Source: Paenibacillus sp. V4I3 (lineage in GTDB: Bacteria; Bacillota; Bacilli; Paenibacillales; NBRC-103111). Taken from it: DNA of 64,000 nucleotides. The stretch spans positions 2,082,501 to 2,146,500 of the forward strand of contig NZ_JAUSZA010000001.1 in assembly GCF_030817215.1 (NCBI RefSeq), given 5' to 3'. This document shows, piece after piece, positions 18,452-25,936 of the stretch (position 1 is its first letter; each line of letters starts with the position of its first letter). A program made the translations under genes and the position numbers. The notes below the pieces were generated by a model. It was not told the origin of the DNA, did not search any database, and saw nothing but the letters and a program-made list of their open reading frames with translations.

Positions 18452-18859
18452 TTACTGCTGACTATCTGGTTTGCGGGTCATCTGCTGCTCTTTGATGAAG
18501 TTCCAGAAGCGGAGCATTTCGTCCCGGCGCTCTTTGGGCGCATTTTTGAAATCTTTGAAAAATAAGCTGACTTCAGGATCATCGACTTCCACGGAACTGC
18601 TCGGTCCAAATGGTCCTTCTAGCGCCTCTTCTTCCGTTGGAGCAAATCCGGCGAGCAGTAGAAGCTCGTCCTTATCAGCACTTCTAAGCGCATCGGCTAA
18701 GGCGATAACCGTTTCCCTGGATGGATTGAAGCGGTTATTTTCTATGGAGTTAATAAACGAATAACTGACACCGGATCTTTCTCCGAGTTCTCTAAGGGAG
18801 AAATTGTTCTGCTGACGCAAATGCCGGATTCGAATGCCGAATTGCACCATATCTTTCAT
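18452..18859 (-). CDS. XRE-family phage-type repressor
   Basis: A 135-residue regulator with an N-terminal HTH_3 domain (IRHLRQQNNFSLRELGERSG, then YSFINSIENNRFNPS, the recognition-helix region) and a shorter acidic C-terminal part (EVSLFFKDFKNAPKERRDE) without the LexA-like peptidase domain. It is therefore likely removed by the neighbouring ImmA-type protease rather than by self-cleavage. The ATG at 18859 has AGGTGA 7 nt upstream; the frame is open 14 codons further but without a site. It is divergent from the ArpU gene, and three palindromic operators lie in the gap, which it presumably binds. Confidence 0.85.
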   Translation of the reverse strand: MKDMVQFGIRIRHLRQQNNFSLRELGERSGVSYSFINSIENNRFNPSRETVIALADALRSADKDELLLLAGFAPTEEEALEGPFGPSSSVEVDDPEVSLFFKDFKNAPKERRDEMLRFWNFIKEQQMTRKPDSQQ

Positions 18860-18878
18860 CGCTTCATCACCTGTTTCT

Positions 18879-18908
18879 ATTGTAAAGGGTTGGTGGTACA
18901 AAAAACAA
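18879..18908 (-). promoter_or_regulatory. promoter of the XRE repressor gene
   Basis: On the minus strand TTGTTT (18903-18908) and TACAAT (18879-18884) are separated by 18 bp, about 20 bp before the repressor ATG. The first operator lies just upstream of this -35. Confidence 0.5.
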
Positions 18909-18925
18909 GAGGGTTCGGAAAGAAG

Positions 18926-18942
18926 GTTTTGATTTTCAAAAC
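18926..18942. promoter_or_regulatory. operator O1 of the phage-type switch
   Basis: GTTTTGA-TTT-TCAAAAC is a perfect 17-bp palindrome with a 3-bp spacer, upstream of the repressor promoter. The same palindrome recurs at 18948, 18982 and 19745. Confidence 0.75.
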
Positions 18943-18947
18943 ATTTT

Positions 18948-18964
18948 GTGTTGAATTTTAAAAC
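18948..18964. promoter_or_regulatory. operator O2 overlapping the rightward -35
   Basis: GTGTTGA-ATT-TTAAAAC matches the O1 pattern with two changes. It starts 22 bp from O1, two helical turns, and covers the -35 hexamer of the rightward promoter. Confidence 0.7.
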
Positions 18965-18979
18965 AAGAAGACGTATGAT
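18951..18979 (+). promoter_or_regulatory. rightward promoter of the phage-type island
   Basis: TTGAAT (18951-18956) and TATGAT (18974-18979) are 17 bp apart. O2 overlaps the -35 and O3 lies on the expected transcript start, so a bound repressor would block it. Confidence 0.7.
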
Positions 18980-18981
18980 TT

Positions 18982-18998
18982 GTTTAGAAATTCAAAAC
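18982..18998. promoter_or_regulatory. operator O3 at the rightward transcript start
   Basis: GTTTAGA-AAT-TCAAAAC differs from the perfect palindrome at one base. It begins 3 bp after the rightward -10. Confidence 0.7.
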
Positions 18999-19024
18999 GA
19001 CAAATTTTAGGAGATGGTCGGAGA

Positions 19025-19444
19025 ATGGTGGAACGTATTTTACACATAGTGCAAGAACAAATTGATCGGCGGGCAACGCGCAAGCGGGTGGAAGAAGTGC
19101 TCGAAACGGTTCGTATGTACCGGTTGATCGGGGATGTGCGGAGAGAGAGAGGAGCGATTACGGGCTCGAATCAGTTGCTCAAGGTGAAGGAGCGGACAGC
19201 TGTGTACCAGGCAGACACGGAGGAACAACTGGTTGGTTTATGCGCTGAGGTAGAGCAAGCGTTGTTGCTGCTTGATGAACTTGAACAGGAAATGATCAGC
19301 AAACGTTATTTGCAAAGGGACAAGTTGTTCGATTTCTTACTGTTCCATGAGCTGAATTTGAGCGAGCGCACGTATCGCCGGGTGAAGGCTAAGGCGATAG
19401 CTAAGCTGGCTTACATGCTGCGGCTAGAGGTAATACTTTCTTAA
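19025..19444 (+). CDS. ArpU-family phage transcriptional regulator
   Basis: A 139-residue sigma-region-4-like protein of the ArpU type, which in phages controls late (lysis and structural) genes. The C-terminal 40 residues ELNLSERTYRRVKAKAIAKL form the HTH-like end typical of these proteins. An acidic helical middle precedes it (EEQLVGLCAEVEQALLLLDE). ATG 19025 has AGGAG 12 nt upstream and GGAGA directly before it, so the start is approximate. It is the first rightward gene after the operator-promoter region. About 530 bp without a large gene follows before the structural protein. Confidence 0.75.
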   Translation: MVERILHIVQEQIDRRATRKRVEEVLETVRMYRLIGDVRRERGAITGSNQLLKVKERTAVYQADTEEQLVGLCAEVEQALLLLDELEQEMISKRYLQRDKLFDFLLFHELNLSERTYRRVKAKAIAKLAYMLRLEVILS

Positions 19445-19611
19445 TAAATAATGTTGATATGGGGCTTGGGGCTATGGGATGTAGGAAGCAAAGGTATATA
19501 AGAGTCGTACAAACAGCTAAGGGATTGTGACCGTAAGTTGGCCGCTTGTTGGCAGTTCGTTAGATTGGGACCGTGGTAAGATCGTTGTGTAGAGTAGTAA
19601 GGGAGGTGATT

Positions 19612-19707
19612 ATGCTGAACAGGGCGCATGGGATAATGTCCGGATCGAGCAGATCTAATAGGGCTGCTTACGGGACAATTGGAAGGAGTGAAACGAGTGT
19701 TAGTTAG
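19612..19707 (+). CDS. possible 31-residue micropeptide with a strong ribosome site
   Basis: GGGAGGTGATT is ideally placed before an ATG at 19612 opening a 31-codon frame, MLNRAHGIMSGSSRSNRAAY and 11 more residues. The peptide is basic and Ser/Arg-rich with no membrane segment. It sits in the gap between the ArpU gene and the structural gene, and could equally be the stub of a deleted phage gene that kept its ribosome site. Confidence 0.3.
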   Translation: MLNRAHGIMSGSSRSNRAAYGTIGRSETSVS

Positions 19708-19744
19708 GTCTTTTAGGCAGCGACCGTTTTGAAAAGAAAAAAAT

Positions 19745-19761
19745 GTTTTGAATTTCAAAAC
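19745..19761. promoter_or_regulatory. operator O4, distal copy
   Basis: GTTTTGA-ATT-TCAAAAC is a perfect 17-bp palindrome of the same type as O1-O3, some 750 bp further right and about 215 bp before the structural gene. It may regulate a second promoter for the late genes. Confidence 0.7.
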
Positions 19762-19826
19762 ACTTAATACCAACACTCAACACTTTAAGACTTAGTGGTA
19801 AGCGAGAACGTTGGAGTGAAGTGCTT

Positions 19827-19959
19827 TAACGATGTTTTACATCGTTACGGTGGGCTCCAGCGGTGATATCGTCGCTGAGACGATATAAACCATGCTTACA
19901 AATGAGACAAGAGGCGGAAACGACAGGATGAAGTGTTGTAACGATGATATACACAAGAA
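19827..19959. repeat. decayed palindrome array, same family as at 38756
   Basis: A perfect 9-bp-arm palindrome (TAACGATGT-TTT-ACATCGTTA, 19827-19847) is followed at 19878-19898 by a half-conserved copy ending CATGCTTA and at 19939 by TAACGATG again. Centres are about 51 and 61 bp apart. A fourth member would fall inside the next gene and is not seen. The sequence resembles the array at 38756-38941. A further hairpin (ATATCGTC / GACGATAT, 19866-19886) lies between members. Confidence 0.55.
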
Positions 19960-19976
19960 GGAGGTGAGAGAAGCGA

Positions 19977-20801
19977 ATGATTAACATGGCAAATCAACTA
20001 GCGTTATATCTTAAGTCCGAAGGTATGGGAGCACTCGGGAGAGACATGTTCGTGGATGGTGTTCCATATACCCCCGATGAGGCCATCTGGCTCAGTCACG
20101 TTGGTGGCAGCGCAGAGTTCAAGCTGGACACGCCGAGTAGCTGGCGCAAGCTGAGTTTGAACGTGAGAAGCACAACGTCGGCGGGGGCGCAGGATCGCAT
20201 CTGGAGCGCTATTAACAAGCTGCTCGATCCAGATGACGGTGTCATCGAAGTGGACGGGCAAATCTACACGGTGCAAATTACCGCGCTTCCTGCTGTGCAG
20301 GACAAGGATGGGGCAGGCAGGTGTCTCATGAAATCTGTCCTGATCCTTCGGCAAGTAAAGCCTGTTCTAGAAACTTGGCTGAAAGCTATATCCGTATTTA
20401 CGGAAGCGGCTTTAGGCTCGCAGTGGCGTGTATACCGTGGATTCAACGGTACGTGTCGACCTAGTGTCTCATGGCAGTGTTTGAGCGTACAGAGTGCGTC
20501 GGCGTCAAGAGGTGCTTGCCAGCTTACGAAACAATTCGTTGGACAGATTGCTGCGAGGTCGGCAAATGAATATCAGTTGGCCGCTCAAATATTACTGCTG
20601 GGACTGGCTGAACAAGCTAAATTGCCAATGGGAGGCGCTGAAAGCAGGTGGTTAACGGTGATTAATTCCAGCGCAACGCTGCGCTCGGGGGATTTGTCCA
20701 CGGGAATACTGACCGTTATCTTAATGGGAGCCGCTTCAGTTCCGCAAGGTACGTTATCTCTCATGGCTGGCGTACACACAGTATCACAAATTCATAATTG
20801 A
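19977..20801 (+). CDS. phage structural protein, tail-terminator/minor-capsid-like
   Basis: A 274-residue protein that looks like two related halves. The first (LALYLKSEGMGALGRDMFVD, DDGVIEVDGQIYTVQITALP, CLMKSVLILRQVKP) has the layout of phage tail-terminator or minor-capsid proteins that cap the tail tube. The second (FTEAALGSQWRVYRGFNGTC, RPSVSWQCLSVQSASASRGA, TGILTVILMGAAS) seems to repeat the same type of fold. AAGGAGGTGAGAG precedes the ATG. No head, portal or terminase genes are nearby, so it is an isolated remnant or a domesticated part. The family call is by pattern only. Confidence 0.5.
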   Translation: MINMANQLALYLKSEGMGALGRDMFVDGVPYTPDEAIWLSHVGGSAEFKLDTPSSWRKLSLNVRSTTSAGAQDRIWSAINKLLDPDDGVIEVDGQIYTVQITALPAVQDKDGAGRCLMKSVLILRQVKPVLETWLKAISVFTEAALGSQWRVYRGFNGTCRPSVSWQCLSVQSASASRGACQLTKQFVGQIAARSANEYQLAAQILLLGLAEQAKLPMGGAESRWLTVINSSATLRSGDLSTGILTVILMGAASVPQGTLSLMAGVHTVSQIHN

Positions 20802-20858
20802 GGTTTCTTAATCCCTACAGCCTCCCCAACCAATCTCAACAGAAAGGAGCAAAAACGA

Positions 20859-21257
20859 ATGAACCAAATCGGTTTTAACCTGATTTCTGCCACGCTCGGA
20901 GGGTTCGCAACCTATGCCTTCGGCGAGTGGAACGAACTTCTTAGCCTATTTCTAATGGCGATACTCGTCGATTATGTAACGGGCATTGCCGCCTCGATGA
21001 GGGAGCAGCGTGGACTTAATAGCCAAGTTGGCTACTGGGGACTTGCCCGCAAAGGGCTAATGCTGCTCGTGATTATGCTGGCTCATCGCATGGATATTCT
21101 GATGGATACAGACCTGATGATGACGGGAGCGATTTATTTTTACTTGGCGAATGAGTTTATTTCCATTACAGAAAATTACGGACGATTAGGGCTGCCGTTG
21201 CCCAGCTTTTTGAAGCAGATGATTCAAGTGCTGCGAGGCAAGGAGGAAGGGTTATGA
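20859..21257 (+). CDS. phage holin, toxin-secretion/lysis type
   Basis: A 132-residue membrane protein with three or four hydrophobic stretches (ELLSLFLMAILVDYVTGIAA, GLMLLVIMLAHRMDIL, MMTGAIYFYLANEFISI) and the LVDYVTG and NEFISITEN motifs of the phage_holin_4 family. Such holins make membrane lesions that release or activate endolysin. AAAGGAG precedes the ATG, and its stop overlaps the start of the lysin gene by 4 bp, the usual translational coupling of a holin-lysin pair. Confidence 0.88.
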   Translation: MNQIGFNLISATLGGFATYAFGEWNELLSLFLMAILVDYVTGIAASMREQRGLNSQVGYWGLARKGLMLLVIMLAHRMDILMDTDLMMTGAIYFYLANEFISITENYGRLGLPLPSFLKQMIQVLRGKEEGL

Positions 21258-21834
21258 GCAAAGAAAGCTTTATTGATCAATTAGCTCCAGCCGCACAAGC
21301 GGATATGCGGGAGTTTGGTATTTTAGCTAGTGTCACGATCGCTCAGGCTATTCTGGAAAGTGGCTGGGGTCGATCTGCTCCCGGTAACAATTTGTTTGGG
21401 ATCAAGGAAGAGATCAGCAGCAAGTTACGCAGGAATCCATAAAAGGCAAGTGGATACAAATTGTGGACGGCTTTCGAGTATACGACAACTGGCGCGATAG
21501 CGTTCGCGAACATTCGCTGCTGCTTGCTCACAATCCCAGATACGCAAATGTACTACATGAAAGAGACTACAGGTGCGCTAGTCAAGAGCTGCAGTGCGCA
21601 GGTTATGCAACAGAACCGCAATACACGGACAAGCTGATTCGGATTATTGAAGGGAGCGAGCTAACTTGTTTTGATCAGATAGAGGAGAAAAGGGGGTATA
21701 TGATGAGTTCTGATGATGCATATAAGATTATTAACTTCTTATCCGCTGCTTGGATGAGCACAGAGGATGTAGAAGCTAGAGTGGAGTTACACCATTTGGC
21801 TGACGAGCTTCGGAAAGCGTCTGGGCAGCAATAG
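21254..21834 (+). pseudogene. phage endolysin (glucosaminidase), frameshifted
   Basis: A peptidoglycan hydrolase of the FlgJ/LytF glucosaminidase family. The first frame (21254-21442) has FIDQLAPAAQADMREFGILA, AQAILESGWGRSAPGNNLFG with the catalytic Glu, then goes out of frame after GIK. The continuation (VTQESIKGKWIQIVDGFRVY, NPRYANVLHERDY) is in another frame. Adding one base at about 21404-21407 (ATCAAGG) joins them as GIKGRDQQQVTQE and restores 193 residues. The last about 50 residues after KRGYMMSSDD are not recognised. Either a true inactivation of the lysin or a sequencing indel in a short homopolymer. Confidence 0.82.
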
Positions 21835-21915
21835 GCTTCTGATACTCAGCAAAGGTCCGATAATCATCATGTTGCTGACTTAACACGTAAAATGCCAATA
21901 ACGCTTCAGCTCGAA

Positions 21916-22113
21916 CCAAAATAAGAGTCCCTGGGGACTCTTATTTTGGCACTTTCTCTTCACTTGAGGTAAATAGAAGCCTCCAAAGACTCTTATTTGC
22001 GTAGATATTCCAATCTGGTGCCGCTTTTTTAACAAATAGAAGTCTTTAAAAGCTTCTATTTTCACTTAAACTCTAGAATTAGCACAAATAGAAGTCCCAA
22101 AAGACTTCTATTC
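21916..22113. repeat. array of four palindromes, 52-63-52 bp spacing (array 1)
   Basis: Four hairpin-forming elements follow each other. Element 1 is a 16-bp perfect stem (21916-21931 / 21934-21949). Element 2 is imperfect (21971-21998). Element 3 is AAATAGAAG / CTTCTATTT (22034-22061). Element 4 is AATAGAAGTC / GACTTCTATT (22087-22112). Centres are 21932.5, 21984.5, 22047.5 and 22099.5, that is 52, 63 and 52 bp apart. The region lies between the convergent lysin and nuclease genes and contains no other feature that I can see. It may also act as a terminator for both. Confidence 0.85.
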
Positions 22114-22166
22114 TGGGTTCCGTGGGAGCACCAACCAATTTTGGCCGTAACCCCCTCAATATTAGC

Positions 22167-22832
22167 CTAAACGAACAATTTCCGCCCTGCAGGGTCCAGA
22201 ATGTAAGAGCGAATTCTCTGCTCTCCACTGGCCGGCTTTATTATCCCTTTCCTGTGCAGGCTATGAAGCCACTTTCTTGCGTGTTCAACTCGGATGCCCA
22301 GATGGTCAGCAACTACATGCGGTTTAAGCGGATCTATGGTACTTGCGGCCAGCCGAGCGATTTCTTTTTCTCGATGAGTGAGTGATATAAGTTGAGTTTG
22401 ATCGCCATACCATCGCGCCATGATGTTGAGGACGACTTGTTGGCAGCGTCGCGGATGCTGGGTGATATCATCAAGTGAGAACCGAAAAACCTTCCATTCG
22501 TCCAAAACCAACTGATTCTGCCGCATCAGGTTATCCCCGAAACGAGAGCGGTCAACATCCCGAGCATGCGGACCGTAACCGTCGATCTCGAAACAAATCC
22601 GATGTGGCGGACGGAGATGTACAAAGTCGACAAATCTGGTGTTGTCCTGAAAATCCCTAACTTCATATTCCGGATGAAGATGGAGAAAATGTCCAATGAG
22701 CGGCCACCAGATTTGCTGCATAAACTGTTTTTCAGCGTAGCCATGTCCCTCTCTTAATCGGCGCAGACGCTCTCCTGTTCGTTTCTCCTCATGGAACCTA
22801 ACGAAATTTTCATGTTCTCTAAGAAAATCCAT
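22167..22832 (-). CDS. PD-(D/E)XK-like nuclease domain fused to a winged-helix domain
   Basis: A 221-residue protein. The middle reads RFVDFVHLRPPHRICFEIDG-YGPHARD, then LVLDEWKVFRFSLDDI. An Asp, a Glu-x-Asp and a following helix with Arg/Gln fit a Vsr/DUF559-like restriction-endonuclease fold. The C-terminal about 70 residues (TIDPLKPHVVADHLGIRVEH, WLHSLHRKGIIKPASG) look like a winged helix. GGGAGG lies 8 nt before ATG 22832; a longer frame lacks a site. Its role is unknown; repair, restriction or a domesticated mobile-element nuclease are possible. It lies beside the phage-type island and array 1. Confidence 0.65.
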   Translation of the reverse strand: MDFLREHENFVRFHEEKRTGERLRRLREGHGYAEKQFMQQIWWPLIGHFLHLHPEYEVRDFQDNTRFVDFVHLRPPHRICFEIDGYGPHARDVDRSRFGDNLMRQNQLVLDEWKVFRFSLDDITQHPRRCQQVVLNIMARWYGDQTQLISLTHREKEIARLAASTIDPLKPHVVADHLGIRVEHARKWLHSLHRKGIIKPASGEQRIRSYILDPAGRKLFV

Positions 22833-22860
22833 TGCGCCAACCTCCCTGGAAATCAAAATA

Positions 22861-22886
22861 CCGCCTCTCCCAAAAGGGAAAGACGG
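22861..22886 (-). terminator. terminator after the dehydrogenase-PilZ gene
   Basis: CCGCCTCTCCC and GGGAAAGACGG pair over 11 bp with G-U pairs and an AAAA loop. On the minus strand it is followed by TATTTTGATTT. It overlaps the upstream region of the next leftward gene. Confidence 0.65.
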
Positions 22887-22925
22887 CATGTTCTTCACGC
22901 GTCATTTTATGTAAATTATTATCTC

Positions 22926-24209
22926 CTACAAAGCATACTCAATATGATCCTCAATATACTGCTCCAGCTTGATCCGCACATAAGGCGGCAAGGCGGAGAG
23001 CATGCAGCCATAACGGAAGTTGCGGCCGTCAGGGTCAATGCGAATCACGCGAGCGGTGATTGGAGGCAGCTCCGCTTCTTGCGGGAAGTGGATGACGATG
23101 AACATGTCCGGCGCAAGCGGGGCGGCAGATGTGATCTGCAGTCCGCTCTCGGACAAGTCGAAGAGGGTGCCGTCGATGTTTTGGCCGGAGAAGGAACCTT
23201 CCTGCTCCCATTGGTAAATGGACAGCTTCAGGTTGATGTCCAGCTTCACGCGCGTGTTCCGGCGGCGTTCGCGGCCAGAAAGCGGCGATGCCGGCCTCTC
23301 TGCAGCAACGATAGGCTCGCTCGGTCTAATGACCTGCTGACCCATCCAGTCTTCATAACACTGAATGACGGAACTCAAGTCTTCCTCGCCTAGTCCTTTG
23401 CTTAGGCCAATCTGGAATAGGCTTGTAGCTGATTGAAGCATAGGCGTCGGCAGCTGGAACTTGCCCGTAATTTCCTGAGCAAGCTGCAGATCCTTCAGCA
23501 TCAGCTTCAGGGAGAATTGATTGCTGAAATCGCGATCGATCATTTTATCGCCTTTTAGCTCAACTTGCTTGCTGTTCGCTCCGCCGAAGCGAACAATCTC
23601 TAAGAATTGAGCAGGGTTCACCCCTGCTTTAACCGCAATCGATAAGCCTTCGGCTAAGCCGGCTAAATTAATGCCCACCATCGTGTTGTGGGCAAGCTTG
23701 GCGTACGAGCCGGAACCGCTCGGCCCGAGGTAAAGTGCTTTGCTGCCAAGTGCGAGGAATACATCGTGATGCTCATCGAACACTTCTTGGCTGCCGCCGA
23801 CCATGAAAGTTAGCGTGCCTGCTTCGGCAGCAGGTTTACTGCCAGTGACAGGCGCGTCGAGGAAGTCGACGAAATGTGCCGCGAGTTCCTCAGCCAGCTT
23901 TTGACTTGTTTGTGGGGCTACGGTACTGGAGTCTATAATCGTGAGTGCTGGATGAATGCCACTCAGAATGCCCTGCTCACTGTAGAACGTTTCTAATAGT
24001 GAAGCATCATTGCTAAGCATTGTAATCAGAACATCCGAGCTGCGAGCTACATCAGCAGGGGACAACCCCACTTCAGCACCAAGACGGGCCAGCTCGTCCG
24101 CTTTTTCAGCAGTCCGATTATATACAGTTACCATAAAACCTTTTTGAATAAGGTTAGCAGCCATGGGTTTGCCCATAGTGCCAAGTCCAATAAAGCCGAT
24201 ACGTTTCAT
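22926..24209 (-). CDS. beta-hydroxyacid dehydrogenase fused to a PilZ domain
   Basis: Residues 1 to about 290 are a 3-hydroxyisobutyrate/6-phosphogluconate dehydrogenase-like enzyme: GFIGLGTMGKPMAANLIQKG (NAD binding), DAPVTGSKPAAEAGTLTFMV, SGSYAKLAHNTMVGINLAGL with the catalytic Lys. Residues about 310-425 are a PilZ domain with both c-di-GMP motifs intact: RRRNTR (RxxxR type) and DLSESG (D/NxSxxG), ending FRYGCML. The linker (VIRPSEPIVAAERPASPLSG) is Pro/Ala-rich. The fusion predicts a small-acid reductase or oxidase whose activity or location responds to c-di-GMP. Substrate unknown. GAGGTGAAGG lies before the ATG; it is divergent from pgi. Confidence 0.88.
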   Translation of the reverse strand: MKRIGFIGLGTMGKPMAANLIQKGFMVTVYNRTAEKADELARLGAEVGLSPADVARSSDVLITMLSNDASLLETFYSEQGILSGIHPALTIIDSSTVAPQTSQKLAEELAAHFVDFLDAPVTGSKPAAEAGTLTFMVGGSQEVFDEHHDVFLALGSKALYLGPSGSGSYAKLAHNTMVGINLAGLAEGLSIAVKAGVNPAQFLEIVRFGGANSKQVELKGDKMIDRDFSNQFSLKLMLKDLQLAQEITGKFQLPTPMLQSATSLFQIGLSKGLGEEDLSSVIQCYEDWMGQQVIRPSEPIVAAERPASPLSGRERRRNTRVKLDINLKLSIYQWEQEGSFSGQNIDGTLFDLSESGLQITSAAPLAPDMFIVIHFPQEAELPPITARVIRIDPDGRNFRYGCMLSALPPYVRIKLEQYIEDHIEYAL

Positions 24210-24273
24210 GATCCTTCACCTCTAGATTCATTTTATCATGGTAAATATAACCTGTGAATTCTTTTATAGGGAT

Positions 24274-24375
24274 CTTTGGTCGGAGACCAAAGTCTCTCCA
24301 CTTACGCGATCGCTCATTGAATGTCATCCAATATATGATCGCTTACTTGCTTTTGGACAGGCAAATAAGTATGCT
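24274..24375 (+). promoter_or_regulatory. pgi promoter region with upstream palindrome
   Basis: TTGCTT (24347-24352) and TATGCT (24370-24375) are 17 bp apart and suit a sigma-A promoter about 40 bp before the pgi start. Upstream, CTTTGGTC-GGA-GACCAAAG (24274-24292) is a perfect 8-bp inverted repeat that could be an operator. Confidence 0.45.
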
Positions 24376-24411
24376 AGGAAAAGGAAAAAAATAGAGATGG
24401 AGGCGAACATA

Positions 24412-25767
24412 GTGAGTAAGAAACTACAATTTGATTACAGTAAAGCACTATCCTTTTTATCCCAGCATGAGGTTGATTATTTGGCGGCTCAAGTAGAGCT
24501 AGCGCATGAACAGCTGCATAACAAAACGGGTGCAGGTTCCGATTATTTAGGATGGGTTGATCTTCCTGAGAATTATAATCGTGAGGAATTTGCTCGTATT
24601 CAGGCTTCCGCTAAGCAAATTCAATCCGACTCCGAGGCGCTTGTTGTTATCGGTATCGGCGGTTCCTATTTGGGAGCACGCGCGGCGCTGGAGATGTTGT
24701 CTCATTCTTTTTATAACATTTTGCCAAAAGATAAACGTAAGACGCCTGAGATTTATTTCGTTGGAAATAACATCAGCTCTACATATGTTACGCATTTGCT
24801 TCAACTGCTTGAAGGCAAAGATTTCTCAGTAAATGTGATTTCGAAGTCCGGTACGACAACAGAGCCAGCGATTGCTTTCCGTATTTTCCGTGAATTGTTA
24901 GAGAAGAAATATGGTAAAGAAGCTGCGCGCAAACGTATCTATGCTACAACGGATCAAGAGAAGGGTGCTCTCAAAACACTCGCTACAGCAGAAGGTTACG
25001 AAACCTTTGTCATTCCAGATGATGTAGGCGGACGTTATTCGGTATTAACTGCTGTTGGTTTACTGCCAATCGCGACAGCTGGTATTGATGTGGAAGCGAT
25101 TATGAAAGGCGCGGCGGATGCGCAGCATGAGTTCTCTAATCCGAAGTTGAGTGAGAATCAAGCCTATCAATACGCTGCTGTTCGAAATTCGCTCTACCGC
25201 AAAGGGAAAACGATCGAAATTCTCGTTAACTACGAGCCTTCCTTGCATTTCGTATCGGAATGGTGGAAGCAGCTGTTCGGTGAAAGCGAAGGAAAAGATT
25301 ACAAAGGTATTTATCCAGCATCGGTGGACTTCTCGACGGATTTGCACTCCATGGGTCAGTTCGTTCAAGATGGCAACCGGATTCTGTTTGAAACGGTCAT
25401 TCAAGTTGATCAAGTGGCTGATCATATTACAATTGGCACAGATCCTGATGATTTGGACGGACTCAACTTCCTGAGCGGGAAAACGATGGATTTCGTGAAC
25501 AAGAAAGCTTTCCAAGGCACAATGCTTGCTCACACGGACGGTAACGTACCGAACCTGATCGTGACGCTGCCGGATATGACGCCATACTCCTTCGGATATA
25601 TGGTGTATTTCTTCGAAAAAGCATGCGGTATCAGCGGTTACCTGATGGGTGTGAATCCATTTGACCAACCAGGCGTTGAAGCGTATAAAAAGAACATGTT
25701 TGCCCTCTTAGGCAAACCGGGTTATGAGAAGGAAAAAGCTGAGTTGGAAGCACGCTTGCAGAAGTAA
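24412..25767 (+). CDS. pgi: glucose-6-phosphate isomerase
   Basis: Pgi interconverts glucose-6-phosphate and fructose-6-phosphate in glycolysis, and here also supplies fructose-6-phosphate for mannose and glucose for the surface glycans. Visible are [39 protein letters not shown] (Pgi signature with the SIS-type phosphate site), [17 protein letters not shown] and [15 protein letters not shown] take the GTG at 24412, which has GGAGG 8 nt upstream and gives 451 aa, the size of the Bacillus enzyme. The frame is open back to 24238, but those residues have no homology. A terminator follows. Confidence 0.96.
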   Translation: MSKKLQFDYSKALSFLSQHEVDYLAAQVELAHEQLHNKTGAGSDYLGWVDLPENYNREEFARIQASAKQIQSDSEALVVIGIGGSYLGARAALEMLSHSFYNILPKDKRKTPEIYFVGNNISSTYVTHLLQLLEGKDFSVNVISKSGTTTEPAIAFRIFRELLEKKYGKEAARKRIYATTDQEKGALKTLATAEGYETFVIPDDVGGRYSVLTAVGLLPIATAGIDVEAIMKGAADAQHEFSNPKLSENQAYQYAAVRNSLYRKGKTIEILVNYEPSLHFVSEWWKQLFGESEGKDYKGIYPASVDFSTDLHSMGQFVQDGNRILFETVIQVDQVADHITIGTDPDDLDGLNFLSGKTMDFVNKKAFQGTMLAHTDGNVPNLIVTLPDMTPYSFGYMVYFFEKACGISGYLMGVNPFDQPGVEAYKKNMFALLGKPGYEKEKAELEARLQK

Positions 25768-25789
25768 TTCAATGAATGCCAAGCAGAGA

Positions 25790-25821
25790 AACGATCAATC
25801 CTATCGGATTGGTCGTTTTTT
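25790..25821 (+). terminator. Rho-independent terminator after pgi
   Basis: AACGATCAATCC and GGATTGGTCGTT form a 12-bp stem with one G-U pair and a TATC loop, followed by TTTT. Confidence 0.88.
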
Positions 25822-25936
25822 CCATTGAAAATTTCCATTATTTATGTGGTAAATTTTCTTTCTATATTGTCGAAGTCAAAGGATGTGTGTAGAATATAAT
25901 GAAACAGATGTTTCCTTCTACCAAGAAAGGTCGGCT

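Noticed and set aside
19441-19776. 111-codon leftward frame in the island gap
   Set aside because: No ribosome site, no recognisable family and it crosses operator O4; the gap looks non-coding.
21916-22113. CRISPR array
   Set aside because: Only four repeats, each a different-length palindrome with internal differences, and gaps of about 24-35 bp that are themselves AT-rich filler; no cas gene nearby.
24238-24411. 58-codon N-terminal extension of Pgi
   Set aside because: No homology, includes a likely promoter, and GTG 24412 with GGAGG gives the normal length.
25060-25668. 202-codon frame antisense to pgi
   Set aside because: Pgi signatures cover the same bases on the other strand; codon bias explains the open antisense frame.
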